Shown here one piece after another: positions 40,196-47,164 of a DNA stretch of 50,603 nt (the stretch's first letter is position 1; every line of letters begins with the position of its first letter). Made by a program: the position numbers and the translations under genes. The stretch spans positions 1 through 50,603 of the forward strand of contig JACPND010000015.1 in NCBI GenBank assembly GCA_016185625.1, in the 5' to 3' direction. A model generated the notes under the pieces. That model was given only the letters and a program-made list of their open reading frames with translations. It did not search any database and had not been told where the DNA came from. Source of the DNA: Candidatus Woesearchaeota archaeon (GTDB taxonomy: Archaea; Nanobdellota; Nanobdellia; Woesearchaeales; GW2011-AR9).

Positions 40196-40525
40196 ATGGT
40201 AACAAAAACTATAAAAAGTGAGACTCTTAGCTTCACCGTGCCCGAAATGCTAAGAATGGAATTAGGGGCAATTCCCGAGACGGGATACTACGACAGCACC
40301 TCTGAGTTTTTGAGAGATGCGATGAGGACTATTTTAGCAGCAAGAAAAGATCTCAGAATAGCAATAGCGTCTGTACTCTACAAAGAAGGAAAAATTTCAT
40401 TGGGGAAAGCGGTAGAGGTTGCGGATGTGAACTATGAAGAGATGAAGAAGATTTTTGTTGATAAAGGTATTAAATTACGTAGAGGTGCAGTTACTAAAAA
40501 AGAAATGAAATGGAAGAAGAATTAG
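40196..40525 (+). CDS. RHH/UPF0175 antitoxin
   Basis: A 109-residue antitoxin. Residues 1-45 resemble a ribbon-helix-helix (SETLSFTVPEMLRMELGAIP, then SEFLRDAMRTIL). Residues about 55-100 match UPF0175: LYKEGKISLGKAVEVADVNY followed by EEMKKIFVDKGI, a small winged helix-turn-helix of antitoxins for PIN RNases. The RHH part would bind the promoter, the other part the toxin. It is followed after 18 bases by a PIN-domain gene, confirming a VapBC-like type II module. Confidence 0.82.
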   Translation: MVTKTIKSETLSFTVPEMLRMELGAIPETGYYDSTSEFLRDAMRTILAARKDLRIAIASVLYKEGKISLGKAVEVADVNYEEMKKIFVDKGIKLRRGAVTKKEMKWKKN

Positions 40526-40543
40526 GAAACTTGGGAAGTTAAA

Positions 40544-41056
40544 ATGACAATTCTGGATACTGATTTTCTCAGTTCTTTCTTTAAGATTGGAAAGTTAAAG
40601 CTCGTTTTGAAAGCATTAAATGTGAAGCATGTCGTAGTTCCATCAACAGTGTATGAAGAATTGAAAGAAGCCAAGTTTTTTAATGAGATCTCTTCTTTGT
40701 TCTCTTTTAATGAAAAAGAATTGGATGGTGATAGGTTCATTCTGGTTAAAGCTGTAGATTTGATTGGATGGAAAGAGAAGTTTACAAAAGAAGAAACAAT
40801 CACTTTGGGCAAGGGAGAATTAGGTTGTTTCATGTTAGTAGAGAATAGCGGCGATACAATTTTTATTGATGATCAGAGAGCAAGATTGGTTGCCAAAGGG
40901 AAAGGTTTGAAAGTGGTAAGTATTCCTGCATTTTTATTGTTTTGTAAGAGGAAGAATGTTGTTTCTTTAAATGAGCTCAGAAAAATAGTTGAAGATTTGA
41001 AAGAGATGGATTATTATGAGTTTAGTGAAGAATCAAGAGAACTATTGTTGAGATAA
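40544..41056 (+). CDS. PIN-domain toxin RNase (VapC-like)
   Basis: A 170-residue PIN-domain protein, the presumed toxin of the module. The acidic active site is complete: Asp5 in ILDTDFLSS, Glu39 in VYEELKEA, Glu92 in LGKGELGCF, and Asp109/Asp110 in IFIDDQRAR. VapC-type RNases cut tRNA or rRNA when the antitoxin is degraded; the target here is unknown. The gene follows the UPF0175 antitoxin and is slightly longer than classical VapC (about 130), with a C-terminal helical extension. Intact by motifs. Confidence 0.85.
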   Translation: MTILDTDFLSSFFKIGKLKLVLKALNVKHVVVPSTVYEELKEAKFFNEISSLFSFNEKELDGDRFILVKAVDLIGWKEKFTKEETITLGKGELGCFMLVENSGDTIFIDDQRARLVAKGKGLKVVSIPAFLLFCKRKNVVSLNELRKIVEDLKEMDYYEFSEESRELLLR

Positions 41057-41152
41057 ATTTTATTCTTGGATAATGAAGTCCCCAAAGCATCGGTTTTCCA
41101 AAGGAAAGTACTTCTGAGGCAAGGTAAAAATTGAATGTAGCTTGACTTGAGA

Positions 41153-41184
41153 GATAATAGTGCTTCATGAAGCTGAAGTATTAC
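41153..41184. repeat. Solo end of GTAATAC-type miniature element
   Basis: GATAATAGTGCTTCATGAAG followed by CTGAAGTATTAC is the inverted form of the left end of the element at 38202. No opposite end is found upstream, so it is a solo end 15 bases before the TATA-like box of thyA. Confidence 0.65.
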
Positions 41185-41239
41185 TCCTGTCTCAAAAATT
41201 ATTTAAAGCACGGTCGTTTCGAACCAAAATGGTGGCCTC

Positions 41240-42112
41240 ATGCAAGAATACCTGGATATCGTGAAAAAAATTCTGGATGCGGGAATCGTGAAAAAGAATC
41301 GAACCGGTGTCGATGCGATAACGATAGCTGGGGCGATGTTCGAGCATGATCTGGCGAAGGGATTTCCGCTGCTGACGACGAAAAAGGTCCCGTTTCGAAA
41401 TATCGCGACGGAACTGGAATTCTTTATCAAAGGCATCACCGACAAAAAATGGCTGCAAGAGCGGAATAACCATATCTGGGACGAATGGGCCAATCCCGCT
41501 AAGGCGCCATATGGGCATTCTGCAGAACACAAAAAGAAGATGCTGGAAGAGCGAGACTTGGGTCCGGTCTATGGTTTTCAATGGCGTCATTTTGGCGCAG
41601 AATACGATCATCACCAGACTGATTATACCGGACAGGGCGTGGACCAGCTTAAGCGCGTGGTGGAAAAACTTAAAACCGATCCGCATGACCGAAGAATGAT
41701 TGTCTCTGCCTGGAACCCGCTGGCCATGCATAAAATGGGCCTGCCGCCGTGCCATTATGCCTTTCAGGTTACGGTCATTGATGGCCAGCTTCATCTCTTG
41801 TGGAACCAGCGTTCCGTGGATACGATGCTGGGATTGCCGTTTAACATCGCGAGTTATGCTCTCTTATTGCATTTGCTGGCGAAAGAGTCCGGCCTGCAGG
41901 AAGGAAAACTGGTTGGTTTTTTAGCCGATGTGCATATTTATGTGAATCATGTGGATGGGGCGCGAGAGCAGCTTTCCCGCAATCCACAGTTGTATCCGCT
42001 GCCGAGCATGGTGACGGAAAACTTTACCTCCATTTTTGACTGGAAGGCCGAGGACACCAAGCTGGTGGATTATCAGAGCTATCCGACGATAAAATTTGCG
42101 ATTGCGGTGTAA
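41240..42112 (+). CDS. thyA: Thymidylate synthase ThyA
   Basis: Methylates dUMP to dTMP using methylene-tetrahydrofolate, leaving dihydrofolate. At 290 residues it has the usual ThyA length. Visible motifs are KKNRTGVDAI at the phosphate site, FPLLTTKKVPFRN, WDEWANP, the catalytic Cys about 171 in LPPCHYAFQV, then QRSVDTMLGLPFNIASYALL with the substrate-binding Arg/Asp/Asn, and DVHIYVNHV. ATG at 41240 follows GGTGG, with TTATTTAAAG at 41199 as promoter; another ATG at 41230 is out of frame. Uses the folate-recycling ThyA route rather than ThyX. First gene of the thyA-folA-glyA-tmk operon. Confidence 0.95.
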   Translation: MQEYLDIVKKILDAGIVKKNRTGVDAITIAGAMFEHDLAKGFPLLTTKKVPFRNIATELEFFIKGITDKKWLQERNNHIWDEWANPAKAPYGHSAEHKKKMLEERDLGPVYGFQWRHFGAEYDHHQTDYTGQGVDQLKRVVEKLKTDPHDRRMIVSAWNPLAMHKMGLPPCHYAFQVTVIDGQLHLLWNQRSVDTMLGLPFNIASYALLLHLLAKESGLQEGKLVGFLADVHIYVNHVDGAREQLSRNPQLYPLPSMVTENFTSIFDWKAEDTKLVDYQSYPTIKFAIAV

Positions 42113-42114
42113 AC

Positions 42115-42612
42115 ATGATTGCCATTATCGCTGCCCTGACAAGAAATCGAGTGATTGGCAAGGATAACAAACTGCCTTGGCACATTGCTGAAGACTTGCA
42201 GAATTTCAAAAAGATGACCATCGGAAATACGGTGATCATGGGCCGCAAGACGTATGAATCGATCGGGAAGCCGCTGCCGAACAGAAACAATATTGTGGTC
42301 AGCAGAACGATGTCCCAAACAGACGGGGTATTAGTCTGTCAGGACATACCTACCGCGTTAGAGGAAGGAAAAAAGTTTGGAAAAGATATTTATATTGTTG
42401 GGGGAACAAACATGTATGAGCAAACGATCCCCTTCGCAGACAAAATGTACCTTTCGTATGTGAAAGGGAATTACCCGGGAAACGCGTATTTTCCTGAATT
42501 TGATGAACATGAATGGGTAGTAGAAAAAAACGAAGATCATGCAGAATTTAACCTGGTGGTTTATGCAAGAATTGAATTGAGGAAGAATGCAGGGAGTGAG
42601 GAAAAAAAATGA
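42115..42612 (+). CDS. folA: Dihydrofolate reductase
   Basis: Reduces dihydrofolate to tetrahydrofolate with NADPH, regenerating the cofactor oxidised by ThyA. A 165-residue enzyme with all landmarks: IAALTRNRVIGKDNKLPWHI containing the substrate loop and LPWH, the acidic residue in AEDLQNFKK, NTVIMGRKTYESIG at the NADPH site, the strand IVVSRTM, and IYIVGGTNMYEQTI with the conserved Gly-Gly. Two bases separate it from thyA and its stop overlaps the glyA start. Intact. Confidence 0.95.
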   Translation: MIAIIAALTRNRVIGKDNKLPWHIAEDLQNFKKMTIGNTVIMGRKTYESIGKPLPNRNNIVVSRTMSQTDGVLVCQDIPTALEEGKKFGKDIYIVGGTNMYEQTIPFADKMYLSYVKGNYPGNAYFPEFDEHEWVVEKNEDHAEFNLVVYARIELRKNAGSEEKK

Positions 42613-43868
42613 TCGAAAAAACCGATCCGAATGTTTGTAGGAATATGCAAGCGGAGTTAAAAAGACAGCAGACAGTCTTGAATATGATCCCTTCGGAAAA
42701 CTACGTCAGTAAAGCAGTTCTGCAAGCGACTGGTTCTGTGTTGATGAACAAATACAGTGAAGGCTACGCGAACAAGAGATATTACCAAGGCAACCAGTTT
42801 GTGGATGAAATTGAACTGCTGGCCATCGAGCGGGCGAAACAATTGTTTGGCGCCGAACATGTCAATGTGCAGCCATATTCTGGCAGTCCGGCAAATATGG
42901 CGATCTATCATGCGCTGCTGAAACCAGGAGATAAAATCCTAGGCCTGCGCTTGGACATGGGCGGACATCTCACCCACGGCCACGCGGTTAATTTTTCATC
43001 ACGCTATTTTTCTGTGGTTCAGTATGGCGTGGATAAAGAGTCTGGCCTTCTGGATATGGAGGCAATTCGCCAACTGGCGCTGGCGGAGAAACCGAAAATC
43101 ATTATTTCCGGAGCGACGGCGTATCCCCGCCGGATTGACTTTACGCGGTTTCACGAAATAGCTCGGGAAGTTGGCGCGTATTCCATGGCCGACATCTCAC
43201 ACATTGCTGGCTTGATTGCCGGAGGAGCGCATCCCAGTCCTTTTCCGTTTACGGACGTGGTCATGACCACAACCCACAAGACCTTGCGCGGACCACGGGG
43301 AGCGATGATCATGTGCAAAGAACAATTTGCCAAGGACATTGACAAGGCCGTGTTTCCTGGCTTACAGGGCGGGCCGCATGAGAATGTGATTGCGGGAAAA
43401 GCGGTTGCTTTTGGAGAGGCCCTCACGGATGATTTTAGGGGATATGCGGCGCAAATTGTGAAGAATGCGCAATGCTTGGCGCGCGTATTAATGGAAAAAG
43501 GGATCAAATTGGTTTCTGACGGCACCGATACGCATTTGATCTTAATCGACCTCACGCCGCGGGGGATTGGCTTAGGAAAGCCAGCGGCAGTGGCGTTAGA
43601 AGAAGCGGGAATCTGTACCAATTGCAACACGGTGCCATTTGATCCGAGTACGCCGTTCAAACCCAGCGGAGTACGCCTTGGCACGCCGATCCTGACCACA
43701 CGCGGAATGAAGGAACGGGAAATGGAACTGGTTGGAGAGTGGATCGCCGACGTTATTAACGACATGCAGAAGGCTGACCTTAAAGCCCGCATCCGCAAGG
43801 ACGTGCAGGAATTATGCACCCATTTTCCGGTCTATGAAGACCTTTCTTTCTCTGAGGGTATATCATGA
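42609..43868 (+). CDS. glyA: Serine hydroxymethyltransferase
   Basis: A 419-residue PLP enzyme that moves the hydroxymethyl carbon of serine to tetrahydrofolate, giving glycine and the methylene-THF that ThyA uses. Motifs: IPSENYVSKAV near the start, SGSPANMAIYHALL, HLTHGHAVNFSS, the cofactor Asp/His in MADISHIAGLIAGG, and the PLP lysine at about 224 in TTTHKTLRGPRG. The C-terminal domain ends SEGIS. Overlaps folA and tmk by four bases each, so expression is tightly coupled. Full length, closest in appearance to bacterial-type GlyA. Confidence 0.95.
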   Translation: MIEKTDPNVCRNMQAELKRQQTVLNMIPSENYVSKAVLQATGSVLMNKYSEGYANKRYYQGNQFVDEIELLAIERAKQLFGAEHVNVQPYSGSPANMAIYHALLKPGDKILGLRLDMGGHLTHGHAVNFSSRYFSVVQYGVDKESGLLDMEAIRQLALAEKPKIIISGATAYPRRIDFTRFHEIAREVGAYSMADISHIAGLIAGGAHPSPFPFTDVVMTTTHKTLRGPRGAMIMCKEQFAKDIDKAVFPGLQGGPHENVIAGKAVAFGEALTDDFRGYAAQIVKNAQCLARVLMEKGIKLVSDGTDTHLILIDLTPRGIGLGKPAAVALEEAGICTNCNTVPFDPSTPFKPSGVRLGTPILTTRGMKEREMELVGEWIADVINDMQKADLKARIRKDVQELCTHFPVYEDLSFSEGIS

Positions 43869-44506
43869 ACGGCCAGCTTATTGTGATTGATGGAATTGAC
43901 GGTTCGGGCAAAGCCACGCAGACAAAACTGCTCGGTGAGCGATTGCGGAACGCCGGTCATCATGTAGAGACGATGAACTTCCCGCAGTATGAGCATACTT
44001 TTTTTGGAAAAATGGTTCGTCGGTATCTTAACGGCGAATTTGGAAATCCCACGGAAGTGAATCCCTATCTGGCTTCGCTGCTTTATGCGCTGGATCGCTT
44101 TGAATCAGCCGGCAAATTGGTGCAGTGGCTGAGGGAAGGGAAAACAGTGGTCTTAGATCGATATTACACCAGTAATCTTATTCATCAAGGGGCCAAAATG
44201 GAAGAAGCGGCGCTGGAACAATACCAGCAATGGCTTGATGCTGCTGAGTTCGAGGTGTTAAAAATACCAAAACCAGATGTGGTTATCTTTTTACATGTTG
44301 ACGCCAGAACGTCTTTAAAACTCATCTCTCAGCGCGGGTTGGGCCGGGATGGCCATGATACGCTGGAACATTTGCAGACAGCGGAGAAACGATGCGTCTA
44401 TCTGGCGCAAAAGCTTGGCTGGAAGACGATTGAGTGCTGCCGAGAGGGACGCATCCGAAGCCTGGATGAAATTCATGAAGAAGTGTGGAATGCGTTGGGC
44501 TACTGA
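43865..44506 (+). CDS. tmk: Thymidylate kinase
   Basis: Phosphorylates dTMP to dTDP with ATP, completing the pathway encoded by the operon. A 213-residue P-loop kinase: GIDGSGKATQTK with Lys16, the DR-type motif VVLDRYYTSNL at about 98-108, and the lid region LISQRGLGRDGHDTLEHLQT at about 150-170. The four-base overlap with glyA makes it the last gene. It is followed by transposase debris on the opposite strand, whose frame intrudes into its 3' end without harm. Confidence 0.92.
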   Translation: MNGQLIVIDGIDGSGKATQTKLLGERLRNAGHHVETMNFPQYEHTFFGKMVRRYLNGEFGNPTEVNPYLASLLYALDRFESAGKLVQWLREGKTVVLDRYYTSNLIHQGAKMEEAALEQYQQWLDAAEFEVLKIPKPDVVIFLHVDARTSLKLISQRGLGRDGHDTLEHLQTAEKRCVYLAQKLGWKTIECCREGRIRSLDEIHEEVWNALGY

Positions 44507-44509
44507 AGG

Positions 44510-44783
44510 GGAAATTATTTTTGTAATTCCCAAACTTGTCGCTGACAAAAGTGATGAGTTTTCGTTTCTCTTTTGGCTTTTTTCTTTCTTGACGATATCT
44601 TTCTTACCTTTCATTGGCACATACTTCTCATCGTAATGCTGGCGCCCTTTGAGTTTTGGTTTGACTGATTGGTGTACTGGATTTTAAAAAAAGACCATAC
44701 TTTTTTGTCCAATCACTGATAGTTTTTCTTGTGCCATTTTTAACAACATTATTTGACTTGCAATAAATACAGTTTTGGGACAT
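44510..44783 (-). pseudogene. Degenerate transposase, zinc-ribbon type
   Basis: From ATG 44783, MSQNCIYCKSNNVVKNGTRK shows an N-terminal zinc ribbon like those of archaeal IS transposases; GAGGTGAA precedes it. The frame then drifts, and a block HYDEKYVPMKGKKD, recalling the catalytic-Asp region of IS6-like transposases, appears in another frame. The rest is missing. It lies right next to the GGCACTGTCC-ended element (44842), whose ends resemble IS6 ends, so it may be its dead source. Confidence 0.55.
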
Positions 44784-44841
44784 CTCGTTCACCTCAAAAG
44801 AGGAGAAAGATGCCACTATATTTATATCATTCGTTTAGTAT

Positions 44842-45016
44842 GGCACTGTCCAAAAAGTGAGTGATGGCTGGCCGCCCCTCTCGGCGAAAACTCGCTCTGC
44901 ACTCACCTGCAGAAGAGACGGCTTATTGACGGTTTTCGCTCCCCTTTCCCTCTTACGAATAGCAAAGCGAGAAGGGCACATCTGGCCAAGCCATCACTCA
45001 CAAAACGGACAGTGCC
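44842..45016. mobile_element. GGCACTGTCC-ended miniature element, copy 2
   Basis: A 175-bp element. Ends GGCACTGTCCAAAAAGTGAG and inverted GGCACTGTCCGTTTTGTGAG continue with GTGATGGC...GGCC on both sides. It has a perfect 8-bp target duplication TTTAGTAT (44834-44841, 45017-45024). No gene. The ends and 8-bp duplication fit IS6-family movement, possibly by the zinc-ribbon transposase whose remnant lies beside it. Confidence 0.85.
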
Positions 45017-45076
45017 TTTAGTATACAATATTTAAATATCGGAACATTTAAATAGCGGGATGATTTTCTTTTTTTC

Positions 45077-45475
45077 ATGGTCATGGGTCTTGGTTCACTG
45101 ATGGGATTTTTTTTGGCGTTTGGCGCCCTGATGCTCTTGGGCGGCCTGATTTTATATGTGTATTTGGCCTTGGTCTACATGACGTTGGCCAAGAAATTAA
45201 AATACGATAAGCCTTAGCTGGCGTGGATTCCAGTGGCCAATCTGTTTCTTATTCCTATTTTAGCAAAGAAAGAATGGCCGTGGGGTTTTATTCTCTTTGT
45301 GCCGATTGTGGGTATGGTCTTCTATTTTATCTGGCAGTGGAAAATTTATGAATTGCGGAAATATCCCGGCTGGCTGGCGTTGATTCCGCTGGGTGTTTTT
45401 ATTCCATTTTTGGGAATGCTCTTGGGGTTAGGTCATCTGATTGTTTTGGGATTTGTAGCGTGGATGGATAAATAG
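45077..45475 (+). pseudogene. Small membrane protein gene with an in-frame TAG
   Basis: From ATG 45077 (or 45083) a frame encodes 46 residues with two membrane-like stretches, ends at TAG 45215-45217, and continues unchanged in the same frame as LAWIPVANLFLIPILAKKEW to TAA 45473. Together they give a 132-residue protein with about four membrane helices. The context KYDKP-stop-LAWIP strongly suggests Trp (TGG to TAG). Two TATA-like TTTAAAT boxes precede it. TAG serves as the real stop of other genes here (rnz, hjc), so decoding as an amino acid is unlikely. Probably a nonsense mutation, possibly recent because the rest is preserved. Confidence 0.7.
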
Positions 45476-45507
45476 AATATAGCTATTGGAGACTGATAAA
45501 ATCTCAC

Positions 45508-45518
45508 AATATTTAAAT
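45508..45518 (+). promoter_or_regulatory. TATA-like box of 45539 gene
   Basis: AATATTTAAAT lies 21-31 bases before the ATG at 45539, as in a leaderless promoter. A second AT-rich copy (ATTTAAAT) lies only 8-15 bases before the start. Confidence 0.4.
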
Positions 45519-45538
45519 CCACAACATTTAAATCTACA

Positions 45539-46576
45539 ATGACTTTTCATCTCCTTATGCCTGATACAAAACCATCTGAGGCCCTTTCACTTCCATTACC
45601 CCCATTAGAGAGCAATCCTCAAGCCGCTCTTCACCGAATACAAAGAGCGTACGCAACGTATGCAGATCATTTACGCGTAGCTCAAGAGCACGAGGCGAAA
45701 GGAGATGAAGCTGCGGCGAAGGATGCCTATTTTGAAGCTGCGTTTTGGGTTCAGCATTTGGTATTTGATTATGGAGAACTTTTGGCTCTACAAAAAGAGA
45801 GTGCTGCCGAGCTTGCTTCAGTAGATGAGGTCGTGAATGGTTTGCCAGAACATCAAAAACCAGATGCAGCCTGGTCAGCAATTTTTGCTGGTCTGGACGG
45901 CCGCATGAAGGCTTGGTATGACAATGAGGAGGAGCGTACTGCCTGGCAAGCACGACAAAAAGTAAAAAAGGACCAAGAATTTGAGGCCAACCATTACGTC
46001 CTGAAGCGAACGCTGGAAGTGCCGGCAGCGGTTGCCGTCCTGGAGGCCTTGCAGGGAACGCCGTGGTTGGAACTGGCATATTTTCGCACCTATGATGTTT
46101 CGATGGAATTGCGGCAGAGATTGGCGGATCTGGTGAACGCCGCAGCCAGAGATCTCCAAGAGAAAATGACGAACGAAGTACAGGAAGGCCTAAGGATAGA
46201 GGGATTCGTGTCCCAGGATACGCATGCCTCTGTTGAAGTTTATGATGATGCCGTCCTTAGAGCGCTGGAACGCGGCGGCATTGATCTGGCTCAGAAAGAG
46301 AAACTGACGGCCAAGCTTGACTTTCCCGGAAAGTCGGCTGCGGAAATTGTGCAGTATGGTATTGATGGGATACACGGATGCGATCCACTGATTAAAGGTT
46401 GGTTGGATGAGCCGTATCATTTACTCTCTTTCGCCAAGCAGGATGATTCGTTTACGCTTCACATCAGCAATCCAGCTTATGAACATCCGTGGCCGCCGGG
46501 ATTGAAATTGGAAGCAAAGGACAGCGCTGTTCAGCGGGTCCGAGAATTGGAACGAATTGTTCACTCGGTTCTCTGA
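45539..46576 (+). CDS. Uncharacterised helical protein, 345 aa
   Basis: A 345-residue acidic, mostly alpha-helical soluble protein. Residues 25-130 consist of antiparallel-helix-like segments (AALHRIQRAYATYADHLRVA, EHEAKGDEAAAKDAYFEAAF) recalling TPR-like or bundle folds; a second half (170-345) is mixed. No signal, Cys pair or catalytic motif is seen. Its last 16 bases overlap the pduO gene on the other strand. It may be unique to this lineage. Function unknown. Confidence 0.6.
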   Translation: MTFHLLMPDTKPSEALSLPLPPLESNPQAALHRIQRAYATYADHLRVAQEHEAKGDEAAAKDAYFEAAFWVQHLVFDYGELLALQKESAAELASVDEVVNGLPEHQKPDAAWSAIFAGLDGRMKAWYDNEEERTAWQARQKVKKDQEFEANHYVLKRTLEVPAAVAVLEALQGTPWLELAYFRTYDVSMELRQRLADLVNAAARDLQEKMTNEVQEGLRIEGFVSQDTHASVEVYDDAVLRALERGGIDLAQKEKLTAKLDFPGKSAAEIVQYGIDGIHGCDPLIKGWLDEPYHLLSFAKQDDSFTLHISNPAYEHPWPPGLKLEAKDSAVQRVRELERIVHSVL

Positions 46577-47139
46577 TCAAAATACTTATACATCGGCTGC
46601 TGTTCTTTTACTTCTTTATTGGCATAGCGCGCCAAGACATGAAACAGGTCTGAAAGGCGATTGAGGTACTTTAATAAAAAAGGATTGATGGGAAGATGCT
46701 CATGGAGGTTGACGACATTCCGTTCTGCTCTTCTGGTGACTGTCCGCGCAAAATGCAGCCAGGCGCTTAACTGTGTTCCGCCCGGCAAAATAAAACTTCT
46801 CTGCTCGGGAAGTTTGTTAGTAATGTCATCAATGAAATGTTCGATATCAGCAATGTGCTGCTCGGTGATCTTCGGCATATGCACCTCATTGGCCTGCCCG
46901 CTGAGCATAGTGAGCTCTGCGCCAATGGTAAATAAATCGTGCTGTAGGCGTTCGATAATTTGTTTTATTTCTTTGGTAGCCTCGTCCGTTTCATTGATAG
47001 TGGCATAGACCAGGCCGAGGATGGAATTTAGCTCGTCTATGGAGCCGACAGACTCAATCCGGCAATCACATTTCTTTATTCTTTCTCCGGCAAAGCAGCT
47101 GGTCTCTCCTCCATCGCCTCGTCGGGTGTAGATGTTCAT
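46561..47139 (-). CDS. pduO: ATP:cob(I)alamin adenosyltransferase (PduO type)
   Basis: Transfers the adenosyl group of ATP to cob(I)alamin to make adenosylcobalamin. At 192 residues it is a normal PduO-type trimer subunit. The ATP loop is YTRRGDGGETSCF at residues 4-16, followed by ESVGSIDELNSILG, the inhibitor-binding LPGGTQLSAWLHFAR and the conserved Arg pair in TVTRRAERNVV. It lies 25 bases after nrdJ, whose class II ribonucleotide reductase needs this cofactor, so the operon couples enzyme and cofactor. The N-terminal Met at 47139 is part of an ATGA overlap with a 10-codon bridging frame. Confidence 0.93.
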   Translation of the reverse strand: MNIYTRRGDGGETSCFAGERIKKCDCRIESVGSIDELNSILGLVYATINETDEATKEIKQIIERLQHDLFTIGAELTMLSGQANEVHMPKITEQHIADIEHFIDDITNKLPEQRSFILPGGTQLSAWLHFARTVTRRAERNVVNLHEHLPINPFLLKYLNRLSDLFHVLARYANKEVKEQQPMYKYFDQRTE

Positions 47140-47164
47140 GCACCATCACCGTCGTCATTGCGTT

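Noticed and set aside
41192-41794. 200-codon frame antisense to thyA
   Set aside because: It mirrors the codon structure of thyA, with no independent promoter or family.
44315-44509. Extension of the degenerate transposase into tmk
   Set aside because: This part reads the antisense of tmk's conserved 3' end, so only the portion beyond 44509 is taken as IS debris.
45215-45217. Pyrrolysine decoding of TAG
   Set aside because: TAG ends intact genes here (rnz, hjc) without extensions, no Pyl genes are in the window, and the context suggests a Trp codon mutation.
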